A DNA stretch of 64,000 nucleotides, taken from the NCBI GenBank assembly GCA_951802425.1, contig OX637804.1, positions 558,001 to 622,000 of the forward strand, written 5' to 3'. The notes below the pieces were generated by a model. The model had not been told where the DNA came from and made no database searches. It was given only the letters and a program-made list of their open reading frames with translations. Shown piece after piece: positions 10,517 to 22,174 of the stretch (its first letter is position 1; each line of letters begins with the position of its first letter). Source of the stretch: Clavaria fumosa (lineage: Eukaryota; Basidiomycota; Agaricomycetes; Agaricales; Clavariaceae). The translations under genes and the position numbers were made by a program.

Positions 10517-13276
10517 ATGACTGTCGACGATTCCCTGCCTTCAAGATCCAAGCCCTCGAGTCGTCCCACTAATGTTTCTATTCATGAATTTGTGATCCCT
10601 CTCAGTCCCTTTGAAAAGATCCTTCTCGATGGGATTAATACCACTTACATTTCTCCTTTGATCGGCGCATTTGATTCAAGTCTGGCCCAATCAGCAGAAA
10701 TCAGAGATGACAGCAGCAATCAAGAAGTCAACTTTGACATAGATTCCCGGAGTTTGGAGCTCCAACAGCTGCGGATCGATACAAATGAAGTGGTTGCTCT
10801 CGGTAAGATTCCCTCACAGCTCTTGACAACAGATTCGTCAATAGCGTTGGTACAGAGATCATGCAGCTCTTCCAACGCTGGCAATGGCGGTCAGACGTCG
10901 AAAAAACGGTCTTATCCTCTCAGACAGAAAGCGAACTCGAGGATTGGGGAGGGGATCGTGTCGAATCATTCTCTGACGCTATACACTTCCTCAAACAGCC
11001 CGACAACTTGCACGCTTTTCGCACGAACTTGATGATGGAGCATAACGACACCGTTTTCGATATTCTTACTGCTCGCGAGCCTCCTCCCCAATTTCGTTTT
11101 GTGCCCTTGAGTCATGACAAATCGTATTGGGAAACTCTCGAGTTCATGAATCTGTGGATGGACCTCACACAGGACCGGTTCAGGGTTTCACCAGAGCATT
11201 TCAAATACGAGATCTGGAAGTTCGCGCAGCAGTTTAGTCTTGCTGGTAGGCGGCCCCGAAATGCTCAAAGGGTTGTGCACTATTTGATCCGGTCAACTAT
11301 GTTCCGCGACAAGTTTGTGATTCGAAAAGTATCGGCCAGACCGCAAGACCCGGGTGACTCTCAATCTACTTCTACAGCGCCGAGTATCATCTTGGTGGAG
11401 ATTGTCGACCGCCAGGCGCTGTCGGCACGACCAGAAACTATCGATCCAAGCGAAGGCATCACGATCCCCCTTCTACGCTGGTGGTTTTCTACCCTTCCTA
11501 TTGATGATCCGCGACTTTATGTTGAGGTCATTCCATGGGAAGAACTAATGCCAGTCTCTGCGTCTGAATTGAATGCAGCTCATGTTCCAATTACCCTCCC
11601 GCACGAAGCTGGTACGGACGACTCGGACCTGAAATGGATGCTCTGGGAACTCCCCAGCCGCCACTTCTTTGATTCCCATCATCTCTACACCGAATTTGAG
11701 GTCTATAGCTACTGTGTTACTCATGATTGGTGGTTTCCAGGACATTCTTATCGCGGCGCCGTCATATTCGCACTCTCCCCATTGGAGCGAACAGAATTCA
11801 TCAAGGAGTTGAAGCATTTCTGGGAATATTGGGTGCGATCCAAATTTCCTTCGATGAAAACCATCCGTTGTTGAGATCAGGCGTACATTGTAGAACGATT
11901 GCGCCCTCTCTGTCGATCCAGACGGCCATGTCTATCTCTTGGAAACCATTCCAGGGCGCCAGTGTCGAGCCAAGCGAAAACGGCTAGGGGAGTCACAAGC
12001 ACGCCATTATTTTCGGAATCTTATTCAGGACCACGACCAACGGAGAGACAGTGACGTTCAAGTAAAAGCCATCCTCGGAGTAGATTATAAACCAGAATAC
12101 CAAGGCGTGCTGCGTCCTATTCAAGTGGATCAATTTATACAAGTCGACCCAGAACCATTCGCAAAAGGTGCAAATGGGGCAGTTTATAATGCAATTCTAC
12201 GACAGTCAGCTACAACGCTGTCCGCCGGGATGCCGTTGGAACCCGAAATCGCTGTTGTCCTCAAGCAGACGCGCTCCGAATTCAAGGGACGGGAGGGCGT
12301 CAAGAAGATTTTGCATGAGGTATGACTGTTCGAATCACTCAAGCTCTTATCTTACGCGGAGATCCTAGTTGAGTATCACATACATCGCTATGGAGGCAGA
12401 AGCCGTGTGCTGTGTGAAGTTCCTCGGTGTCTGTCAAGTCTGGGTCAGTCGAGATTTCCAAATTTCCACATCAAAGCAGTCGCCCGATGCGCAACAAAAA
12501 CTCTTTTTGGTCTTCCGAAGAGCAACGGAAGGAGATTTGTTAGATTTCGTGGATCGCCATTTGAGGGGCCTCGATAAGCGGAAAGGCTGGGTGTTGGTTA
12601 TCGTCATATTAAGTGGCATTGCCACTGGCCTAACCGCTTTGCACAGTAATGGGGCCATTCACGGGTTAGGAAGTTTTGTAATTATGTTTTCAGTGGACCT
12701 GATCTCTTTTTGTTGCCGCACAATTCAAGGGATCTGCACCCAGCAAATATCCTCGTTACGAAAGTGAACCGACGAGGGGAAGACGAGTACCAATTCCTCC
12801 TGGCCGATTTTGGCCAAGGAAGTCGTATCGATGATGGGTTCGCCACATCCAGCAGCACGGGCAGATTTGTATGCCAGGTCGGTCCTTACATCGCACCGGA
12901 GGTATGCGCCGGCAAAAGCAAATCTTTCGAATCAGATGCGTATTCGTTTGGTCGAATCGGTCGAAAGATCATCAATCTGTGGAGGTGGATTCTGTCCGAG
13001 AGTACCGATAAGCTCGAGACAATTCCGAGAGACCTGAAGATGATCTTGGACCAGTGCGCTGCTGAGAATCCGGTAGAGCGACCTAAGATGAAACTAGCCT
13101 GCGGAATTCTAGAAGCTTTACAGACATCGATGGAGGCGGATGAGGCTGATTGGGTCCCGTGGACTGCTGATCCACAGGAGGTTTTGAAAGATAGACCCAT
13201 CACCTCGGACGCTGGAGACCTATCCCTAGCCGAAGTCGAGTTGGCAGGAATCGAAAATGAACTTGCATACAGCTGA
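10517..13276 (+). CDS. Catalytically complete protein kinase with long novel N-terminus
   Basis: Exons join(10517..10802, 10856..11832, 11894..12319, 12369..12664, 12730..13276), introns 49-65 bp, total 844 codons in frame. Residues 1-500 have no domain I can name; they include aromatic-rich segments (YWETLEFMNLWMDL, HYLIRSTMFRDKFVIRKV) suggesting a folded module. The kinase domain follows: glycine loop FAKGANGAVY (about 510), VAIK-type lysine in AVVLKQ (about 541), catalytic loop HGDLHPANIL restored across the fourth intron (about 660), DFG in LADFGQG (about 688), and IAPEV plus a D-x-Y-SFG motif in place of the usual DVWSFG. All catalytic residues are present. It resembles tyrosine-kinase-like (TKL) fungal kinases. 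Head-to-head with the MLKL-like pseudokinase, which makes it a candidate upstream kinase; that link is inference. Confidence 0.8.
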
Positions 13277-13839
13277 TCATCCTCTCCTTCTTGCTCGTAC
13301 ACTGTTCTTGTTCTGGCTGATCTGCGCTATTGGACTACCGAACTGAACAGACTTTCCTGCCGAACAACTCCTGTGTGGACAAGCAATGTCAAGCAACGCT
13401 CGGTCTCCATTGCCGAACTTTCACAACCACCGACTCCGCTTCTTGCAAGGAATGTTCGACAGACTCCCTCCAAAGCAAGAACCAAAACACGTACTGGCCG
13501 CCTCGGTCAAGTCTGTTCTCGTAATCCCCGCTCCCCATCTGCCTGGTGGCTCCGATTGACTTACATATCCCCCAATGGTCACGATCCCAAGAGCCATATT
13601 GCCGACCTTGACGCGCACATTATTGCGACTGCGCGTCTCAGCTGAGGCGAAAGTTGGGCTGGAAACTAATGCGTTTATTCATTGGTTTACTGATAGCAAT
13701 ATCATCTAATTTTCGCAGCTGACTCTGGATTTAGTGTGGAGTCCGGACTGCGCTTCTCACCACGCTTGCGCTCAATGTAAATACCCCGAATAATGCTTAA
13801 AATTCGACCGTTATCAATACAACATTTCTGTGAACGGTT
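13277..13839. other. Intergenic, no recognised content
   Basis: 563 bp between the kinase stop codon and the decayed membrane-protein gene. Only short frames with no recognisable motif are visible on either strand. Confidence 0.45.
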
Positions 13840-16800
13840 GGATTCTGCGGATTTGGGTCAGTACGCATCAGCGAGTGGGTCTCTCAGTGGAAGTCGACTC
13901 CAACGTGGCTTCTTTTTTTAATGCACCCATACCAATCGAAAACAGCTCCAAGGCCATCTTGGCCGTGACCCTTGAGATCACCAGCACCTCATACATGATC
14001 CCAGCATTTTCTAGGGATATATTCAACACGCGCGACTGCAGCCTCTTTGTCCGAGCGCACCTGGATCCACCGCCTGGACCCGAAGCTGCTGCAAGGGATC
14101 CAGCACCGCCACTCGACAGTGCCTATGTTGGGCGAGCCCTTGGGCGAAGTGCCCCGGATCTCCTGCTTGTCGCATTGCACACCCTCCCCGAGAGCCTCGA
14201 CGCCCCAGGGACCCCGGGCATCGGCGCCAGGGAAGTCATAAACCTGACGGCGGGGACGGCGAGCGTTCTAGTTGGGGCGAGTGATGAGGGTAATGTGGAG
14301 GAGGGTATTTCCAGGAAGACGATACAGCAGTCGTAAAGGTCCATGCCGGTGTACTTGAAGCCGTTGAACCACGACGCGCTGGAGGGAAACGTGTCGCCCG
14401 TTACGACAGAGATATTAATCATCCGTTGTCCCAATGTCGTTGTCATTTACGAACTCTTCTAATGGGTATTCGGTCACGAGTGTGGATTGTGCGAGGAGAG
14501 TCCGAATGGGATCTAACTCCATGAGATCCTCAAGGTATGTGTAACTCGAATGAGGATGCACGCGTGTTTGGCGCTTGCACAACGCGAGAAGCAGTTCCAG
14601 GACACGCTCCTTCAAGGCATGGCTCAGTATCTCCCAACTCTGGCTCTGGTAGACCGGACATACGATTTTGCTTGACGATTCGACGACGTGGAAGAAGACG
14701 GACCTGCAGAGGACCCAAAACAGCTGGAATCCGACCCAGGTGTACAGGACCCTTGGAGGTGCACCCAAAAAGGAGAGTATACGACCAGATGAGCGAGAAC
14801 GCAGAAGTGACCACGCCAAGGACCCATACGACCTTCCACAGAATATGGTTGCGGAAATTGTTCGGCAGGCCGAGGACGATTCGGCAACTGCGGGTCTCCT
14901 GGCGATTGGTAGGCCTCCCGCAATGACGTCCGGTCTCCAATCGCTATCGAAGTCATTCCGGTAACCCCTGGAGAGTTGCAAGAATTGAAGGAGTGCTGCC
15001 GCACTGGCCAATTGAGACCGCAGACCCATGATAATGGACCTGCGCGCAGGACATGTAAAACATAGAGCTCGGAAATCTTGCAAACGTTAAGAAGGGGACC
15101 AATCCATTGATGAAAAGTGACGGGGCCGCTGTAATGCGGATCTCGTAGATAGATATACGAGGGAGGATGCTGGCCGGACCCAGGAGAAGATGAGGTGACA
15201 CAGTTCAGAAGATTGAGTGTATACTGGTCGAAAGCGTATATATCGCGTTTGCTGATGTTGATATCCTCGACAGTGTCATCCTTGCGTCTGAGAATGTTGA
15301 ACAAGCGCGTCTGAGACATGAACCGATCAACACAATCTACAATGGCCAAATTCCATCAAGACTGACACGCTTTCTAGCCTCACACATGATCCCTACCGCC
15401 TCTCCCAAATTCTTCCTCGCCATATCCTCTCTGTCCTGGTGGGCGGACGACAAGTTCAATTCAGTCCCAAAGCTGCATCCGTCGTGTTATTGCGAACACC
15501 CAGCGTCTCCCGCAATGAACTTGACGTCGATGCTGCTAGACAGGCTTTCAGGATGGAGATGCAGCCAGACATGCTCATGCCCATCCACGCAAGACGGACG
15601 GCGCCTCAATTGCCGAGCGCGAGTTGTTCTGCGGCGCTGGAGCCGATTAGAGTCGTGAGGGCTGCGATTTCGACCAACCCGATGCCCATTGACTGGGGAA
15701 GGTTTTGGGCCGCTCCTTTAGTGGAAGTGCCATCGTTCTGCATGACCTGGAGGTAAAGCAAAGTCTGAGCGCAGATAGTCTCTAGGAAAGTTGGAACGAA
15801 AATGCACCTGGTATTTATTGTTATTGCTGACTAGTGAACCAGGGCCATCATCAGGCAAGAGCCATGATATGACGTGCAAAACAGCTGTCCACATACACGG
15901 AAAAGCAGCACTGTACCCTTGGTCCTTTTTTGGTCTCGTCGCGTCGCGTGAACAGGCGGTGTGATGAGCACGCGCGCCGAACAAAGCTCGTATGGCACCT
16001 TCCTCATTATCATGTAATGTGTCCAGAAGATATGCCTCGGAGCTCAAATTTTGCCTCGTAGACAGACTCGAATAACTGTCTGAAGCTGCAATCCTTTCTC
16101 AATGCTCGCGGCGCTCGTGGGGGTGGATGGACTCTACAGATAACTACTCTAACCAGATGTCAAGCAAGCCTGATTGTCCCGAGCTTCGCCGCCGCCTTAC
16201 CGATGCTACTAGTAGCAAGTTTCTCAATGCCAAGCTCATCAAGATAGGTCCTTAATCTCGATACCCTGCCGATTGCAGACGAGGACACCCCTGCCTATGT
16301 GAATTGGTGCTCGCCCTCAAGGGCCCCAAGTCTATTTTGCAGGTATGAGAAAGTCGGGTATGTCCTATGTCTTGTTTGAATGTCATCAGTAAGCTGAGGC
16401 TACCAATAGATCCGACTTGTCCGCCTGGTAGGTATCTACCTCAGGCGAAGTACCTTCAACTAGCTTAGATTATCACCAGAGCCAGATCAAATTCGTGACA
16501 CTCAAAGTGTGGGCACCTACTACAGTTGGGTCGATATCGCCACAATCCTCAAAGATGATGCCGTATATTCGTTCGGGGTCTCGCAAACGAACAACATGTT
16601 GTATGTTGACATTATCTAACGGCGACTTTGTCGCGGTGGTGGGTACCTTCTTGTCATTTCCGCATTTATGTTTGCTCATGCCAGATCTACGTTTACGTTT
16701 CAAGTATGACTGTGAGCAATATGATACATTTATGATTTACTATATTGTCGTAGCCCCTACACCAGTTGATCGGACAAGGTAATGGTACTATACATCAACT

Positions 16801-17516
16801 AGCCCCTCATGAGCGATATGCGTTATACCGTGGGATACTGTGTTCCTTATTGCGTATAGCACTGCTTCCGGATGCTGCCGACTCTGTATTTGGAACCTAG
16901 AACATTGAACATCATCAAATGGCACATAAAGGGACGGAAATGGTGCCAACCTGGTCAGGGGGGCGGTGATCCAACTCTCTGCTTTTCGGAATGTGGCAGA
17001 GAGCGCCTGATCGTTGGAGAATGCTAGCAGCCTATCGGGTTTCTCACACGCAAAACACAGGTATGAAAACCCGTCACATAAAAACAGCAAGTTCATCTGT
17101 GGCGACGTACCTGCTTTGGTGACCTTTCCGACGATGCGCAGGCCACCTGCGCGGGCCAGCAGCTCGCGTGCAGCTTCGCCTTCGGTCGTCTCGAGGCACA
17201 TCCAGGCGCCAGGAGACGCGCCACCAGCGCCACAGACGTTATCACAACTTTTTACGCGAGGTTCGGCACGACACGAATTCTTGTTCACGCTCTGTGGGCG
17301 CAAGTGTCGGCGGAGAAAGTGTGTGAGCTTGGTCATGTACAGCAGCTTGGTAATAGTGTGAGGGAAAACCAATATCCCGATGACGCCCATTGGGCTACCC
17401 CATTGAGATAGTACGGCACTTGTCCCATTGTCCGGATCAGCTGATGTCAAGACAACTATGATTTTTCGCCCGAAGGAATTTTGCAGGGCAGCACTCTTCA
17501 CTCCTGACGGCGAGGA
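13840..17516 (-). pseudogene. Decayed large multi-pass membrane protein gene
   Basis: A series of minus-strand segments in shifting frames fits one long protein. In order: SADPDNGTSAVLSQWGSPMGV...GILVFPHTITKLLYMTKLTHFLRR (17.5-17.3 kb), AWMCLETTEGEAARELLARAGGLRIVGKVT, QHPEAVLYAIRNTVSHGITHIAHEGLV (16.8 kb), membrane segments GIGLVEIAALTTLIG and AVRLAWMGMSMSGC, QTRLFNILRRKDDTVEDINISK, SGPVTFHQWIGPLL, WRPDVIAGGLPIA, membrane segments HILWKVVWVLGVVTSAFSLIWSYTLLF and WVGFQLFWVLCRSVFFHVV, and a C-terminal YTGMDLYDCCIVFL ... WRCWIPC part. Breaks: an in-frame TGA at 15606-15608, and frame changes near 15.5, 14.9 and 14.75 kb with no room for introns. I recall a similar unnamed family in Agaricomycetes, but function is unknown. 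A second, older copy of the C-terminal part sits at 25.05-25.66 kb. Confidence 0.6.
16050..16787. other. Unexplained spacer inside the decayed membrane gene
   Basis: About 740 bp separate the N-terminal and central parts of the decayed gene. On the plus strand an ATG at 16157 opens a short conserved-looking peptide (CPELRRRLTDATSSKFLNAK) before a stop; on the minus strand 16703-16473 reads VRLRDPERIYGIIFEDCGDIDPT. Neither is recognised. It could be an inserted gene fragment or decayed exons. Confidence 0.3.
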
Positions 17517-17518
17517 CA

Positions 17519-19143
17519 ATGCGCTCGCAACGTGCAGCTCTGGCGACTCTTGCTACTCTGATTCTTGCCATGGCTGCGGAACCGCCAACGACAGGGTGGC
17601 TGTACATTGACAGGAACAATGGCTCATTTATCTTTCCATTCACAGCCACGCAATGTGAATCATTCGACATTTACTACAACTCGACAGTGGAACACATCTT
17701 TCATTTTTATGATAGTACAACACCAGATCCTCTTTCCACTCTTTTAACTTTTCGTATACTTCCAGGCGTTGGTTACGTAGAGTGGATTTGCAACATTCCT
17801 AGCGGTTTTGCATTCTTTCATACAAATCTCGGTGAATATGTGGTCAAACCTGGGACGACGACGGCTTGTTTGAGGGATATCACCACAGCTTATCCTCTTC
17901 TCACTTACTCAACGGCTGAATTTGCATCTTATACTCGAACCATTTCCCTACCCACCACTACCGTCCCCGCGAACACATTGTATGTCTTCTTATCCACCCG
18001 CTACATCTCCTGGCTTAACAATTATCAGATCCACTGCCAGCTTTCCCACAGGCGCATTTTCGACAGCTACCCTCAAGTGCGAATTGTTCTTTGAGCCTCC
18101 ACACAATATACTAATTTACTCATTAGCCCAATTCTGGCTGTCGTCACGCTGACCGCGTCATCGTCCTCCCTCTCAGCATCCTCTCCACCCACATCCACGA
18201 CTTCACCGTTATCCTCCCTACCACCATCCGCACCCTCAATAACCACGCGGTTGTCGTCCTCGCCAACAGTGACTTCTTCTCAAACACGTCTCAAACCACG
18301 CGGTTCCGCCGTTGCTGGTGGTGTCGTCGGCGCAGTGGCCCTTGTTCTATTTGCCCTCATATTTTTGTTCTGGCGGAAGCGTAGAAAACCAGTGCCAGAA
18401 ATGGTGCCTTTCCCCATCAGCCCTCAACCTACAGATGCCTCAGGATTACCAACAAGCCAGTTGAGGTCTAGGGACCCCCCATCGCCATCCCAATTCCCTC
18501 GTGCGTTCATATATTCCCTAGCGCATGTTCCTTTGTCTTACCTCATTCAAAAGCAGGACGTGTTTCAGACGCGGAGTTCCTTGGCAACACACCGCGATAT
18601 CCATATTCGCCACCGGACTCTTCCAGTCAGCGGAATAAGCCCTTGCCTGACGTCGTCGTCCCGTTGACAGGCAATCCTGCGGTTGATTCGATCACCGCGG
18701 GCAATGTGCTCTCTCCTGCACTTCCTATAGCACTTCAACCTTCGCTCGGTGAGCCAGGAGCACCGCAACAAACATCCCATTATTCGGCTCTAGTCAGTCA
18801 GGGGCCATCCCTAGATTTGACATCTCTCGCTCCGTCGACTGGCGACCAGCAGTCACCATACACTCAGTCACCATACACTCAGTCTTTGGATACCCCCTCT
18901 AAAGCACCAGAAACGTTACTACCGGATGCAGTGTCGCTGTCCCAACAATCCTCTACGAGCGAGACCTCAGAACGTCCCCTTAATCTTACAACTGTTCTCG
19001 AGGTCATCTCTCATGCACAGCTGAGCCTGAGGGAGAGACAGATTGTTGCCTCTGTTAACAATCTACTCATCCAAGCGCCATCACCATCTTCCGACTCGAC
19101 AAGGCGAGACACGATGTCTTCGCCGCCACCATATAACCCTTGA
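17519..19143 (+). CDS. Type I single-pass receptor-like membrane protein, copy 1
   Basis: Exons join(17519..17979, 18029..18076, 18127..18500, 18557..19143), introns 49-56 bp, 489 residues. A signal peptide (MRSQRAALATLATLILAMA) precedes an ectodomain with conserved TATQC, WICNIP and ACL cysteines, then a Ser/Thr/Pro-rich stalk, one membrane helix (AVAGGVVGAVALVLFALIFLF, about 230-250) and the basic stop-transfer WRKRRK. The long cytoplasmic tail ends in a conserved block (VISHAQLSLRERQIVASVNNLL) and PPPY, a WW-domain ligand of the PPxY type. Architecture resembles fungal wall-stress sensors, but the ectodomain is not a known one. Copy 2 lies 1.2 kb downstream with the same exon pattern, so the pair arose by tandem duplication. 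Ligand and partners unknown; E3-ligase (Rsp5-like) binding is inferred from PPPY only. Confidence 0.8.
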
Positions 19144-20357
19144 ATTTACTTTTCTGTCATGTACAATATGCGGGGAAGGCTGATCACACCATTTATAGTG
19201 CTACGGAGATGATCTTTTGGATTGTCCGTTAGGACTTTACATATAGTTGCACACCTGGAATTTGGACATTTGGACACCCAGTAAATGATATGCGCGTAAT
19301 TTCACTGACACTGAGGTGGACGGCGCCGCACTTGGAAAGCTTCACCGACCCGCCAGTCCTATAGAGCCCCTCACACTGAAACGTAAGCTTCAACACCGCT
19401 GAGCGAGCGCGTGATCCCCATCGCTGCGAGCGGCGCTATGCCACATCCTCAGCCGTATGTGTGCCGATTGAAGGTCTCTACAAAGCCCATGCCAGACGAA
19501 GATAGGCTCTCAGATTGCGGGAGGGGCGGCGAAGGGCTCCGCACACTTGTTGTGTTCATTGCCAAGGAAGGGAATAGGGTGACGGAGGGTGACGATGCAG
19601 CTTCGGCGAATAGGCCGTCTTGGTCGTCCGCTTCGATGTGAGCATAGTGGCAGTTTTCGTCAGAGGGACTTGGTACCAGGCCCGAGGTAATCAGAGTTGT
19701 TGACGACGATTTTGGACGACGCGCGGACCCCTCAGACATCGATCTGTGGAGCGTTGGACAGCACAACCTGAAGAGGGATCAGTTCGGCTGTTCGTTTATC
19801 CAGTATGTGTGCTTTCACCACAATAAAAGTAGCGGCTTGTTGTTCAACATGTTATCCAAAGCTGAAAGGCAAGGAAAGTGTTTGGGTACTGACGAACCTG
19901 ATGATATGTGCTGAAGACATACATTTACCACCCCGATCGCCAGGCGATCACACAAACCCACTCGTGTGCCCCGCTACGTGCAACAGCCTACCGACAGCCC
20001 ACGAGAAGGTGGAGGGAAGAGAATACACGGTTAAGGTTTCCAGAATTTGAGGCCATCACCTTGTTTGAGGCCTGCATCCAGTCTGTAGGTGATATGCGTG
20101 CAGAAGGGCGTAATCAGTGATGAATTGCGGCAGACAGAACGACGGCCGCGAGACGGGAACAAAGAAACGTAGGAAAACGTTTGCATTAGGCGAAGTAGCT
20201 TTCATGTGGAATCGGTATTGTGACTGATTTGTGACGAGTGTATCTGCAAGTTCGCAAACTGTTGTGGGCCAACGGGAGGTAGGGGGACAAATGCAACGTT
20301 CCAGGCATGCACAGCTTTGCGGGGCAACGCGGCTCTCCCGCCCAACCACAACGACAA
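19144..20357. other. Intergenic region between the tandem receptor genes
   Basis: About 1.2 kb. Short frames exist on both strands (for example minus 19766-19449, Ser-rich) but none has recognisable motifs or splice support. It must contain the terminator of copy 1 and the promoter of copy 2. Confidence 0.45.
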
Positions 20358-21810
20358 ATGCGCTCGAGTCTGGCGATCTTCGCTGTTATGACTCTGGCCA
20401 TAGCTGCGAAGCCACCAGCAACAGGGTGGTTAATGGACTACGGGGTCAACGGACAAGTCATATTCCCATCTACAGCCACGCAATGCGATCCGTATTACAT
20501 TTACTACAATACGACGGGCGCACTTCCATTTTACTATAGCATCTCCGCCTCGCCAGTAACGCAATTTTTTTTCACCATTGATGTTCCCGCAGGCATTGGC
20601 TACCTGGAGTGGATTTGCAACATTCCCGCTGGGATTGCATTCCATCTGTTCTCTCCATTCTATTACCTCGTCCAGCCTGGGTCGTCCTCGGCTTGCTTGG
20701 GGGATCTGACGACTTCTTATTCTCTTCTAGAATACGCAACGAGCGATTTTTCGAGTTACACCCGATACCCTTACCTGCCCACTACCACCGTTGATACAGC
20801 TTTCCTGTAAGTTTCGTCATACAATCTGCTACGTGTCTTGACTCGACAATTATCAGATCCACTGTCAGTTTTCCCTCGGGCACGTTCCCGACCATTACTC
20901 TCAAGTACGACTTCTTTTTTGATGTTCTACACCAGATGCTGATGAACATGGTAGCCCGAACCTGGCTGTCACACCGACAACGTCCTCCCCGGTGACTCCT
21001 CCCCCAACGTCGGCAAGACCGCCATTGCCCTCGCCAACGCCAGCGCCTTCTCACAAGTCACGCGGTTTCTCGGTTGCTGGCGGTGTCATCGGCGCAGTGG
21101 CTTTCGTTCTACTCATCCTCCTTATAATTGTACTCTGGCGGAAGCGTAGAAGTTCGATGCTACCGAGAGCGCCTTCTCCCATTGACCCTGAACCCATGGC
21201 TAATGTAGGACCAGTAACGGAAGAGCTAGGGCATACACCACTCTCAACACGACCGTCTGGTATGTTCCTTGTATCCTCCCCAGTGCATCTGCCCCCATCT
21301 AAAGCTGGACGCTTGTCAGGCGAGGAATTCCATGACAGTATGCTGCAAAATCCACTTTCGCCATCTGACCCTCTCAGTCACGGAGATGAACTTGCGTTTG
21401 ACAGTGGAGCAACGACATTCCAGCCTCCACCCGGTGATGGGCCAGAAGCTTCACGAAACATCCGCAGTTCTACTACACTCGGTCAGAAGCCACCCCAAGG
21501 CGCCACCACACCCTTAGAGGCAGGGCATGTTCTTCCATCACAATCGCGGCGTGAATCTCCGTGTGATGGACAGACGCTACTGCCAGGTGTAATGCACCAG
21601 CCTCCGACGAGCGAGACCCAGGAGGGTCACCTTGACCTTTCGGCTGTTCTAGGGGTCATCTCTCGTGCACAGTTGAGCCCGCGGGAGAGAGAGATCGTTG
21701 CTTCCGTTAACAATCTGCTCGCCCAACCTCCGTCACCCTCTCTTGATTTGGCAAGACAGAGTGGAACATCTTCTCCGCCGCCACCGTATATTTCTGCAAC
21801 GGAGCAATAG
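20358..21810 (+). CDS. Type I single-pass receptor-like membrane protein, copy 2
   Basis: Exons join(20358..20806, 20857..20904, 20955..21259, 21320..21810), 430 residues. The start was chosen by matching copy 1 (MRSSLAIFAVMTLAIAAKPP against MRSQRAALATLATLILAMAAEPP); an upstream in-frame ATG at 20307 would add 17 residues before the signal peptide. The ectodomain keeps TATQC, YLEWICNIPAG and ACLGDLTT; the stalk is shorter; the helix FSVAGGVIGAVAFVLLILL and WRKRR follow at about 200-222; the tail keeps VISRAQLSPREREIVASVNN and ends PPPPYI, again with PPPY. The 60-bp intron at 21260-21319 is in phase and could be missed, but it has GTATGT and TTGTCAG borders and sits at the same place as intron 3 of copy 1. 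Rapid ectodomain divergence with conserved tail suggests a receptor role. Confidence 0.8.
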
Positions 21811-22032
21811 GATGCGTTGTTTCCATGCTGTGTGTCCTTGTATTGTTTATGCTTGTCTTCAGTAAGCTTGGGAGAGGTTGGGAGACACCATAGTTACCAA
21901 TCCGCAGTACCCCAAGATGGTTGTTGAAGAGGGCTGTTTCTCTCCCGTACTTCATACTTGCCCACCCAACTTTGTTGGGATTCAAGTGGAGATCAAATTA
22001 GTATGTAGTGGTGATGTGATAATACAGGGAGG

Positions 22033-22174
22033 CAGCTCAGTCCATAATAAGACTGAGCTGTGAGTCCAAACATTTTTTTCATAGTTTTACCATTGATTCT
22101 GACATCCTAGAGTAGGAGAATATTACTCTAGGTATATCTATTTATGTGCTCCATCCATAATAAGACTGAGCTGA
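22033..22174. repeat. Perfect hairpin and direct repeat
   Basis: CAGCTCAGTC (22033-22042) and GACTGAGCTG (22051-22060) form a 10-bp perfect stem around CATAATAA. The block TCCATAATAAGACTGAGCTG recurs about 113 bp downstream (22155-22174), and GAGAATATTACTCTA also occurs twice (about 22116 and 22174). This looks like the end of a small palindromic element, partly duplicated. Confidence 0.5.

Noticed and set aside
16788..17519. A stand-alone gene on the minus strand
   Set aside because: It has no ATG of its own at the open end and fits best as the N-terminal part of the decayed membrane-protein locus.
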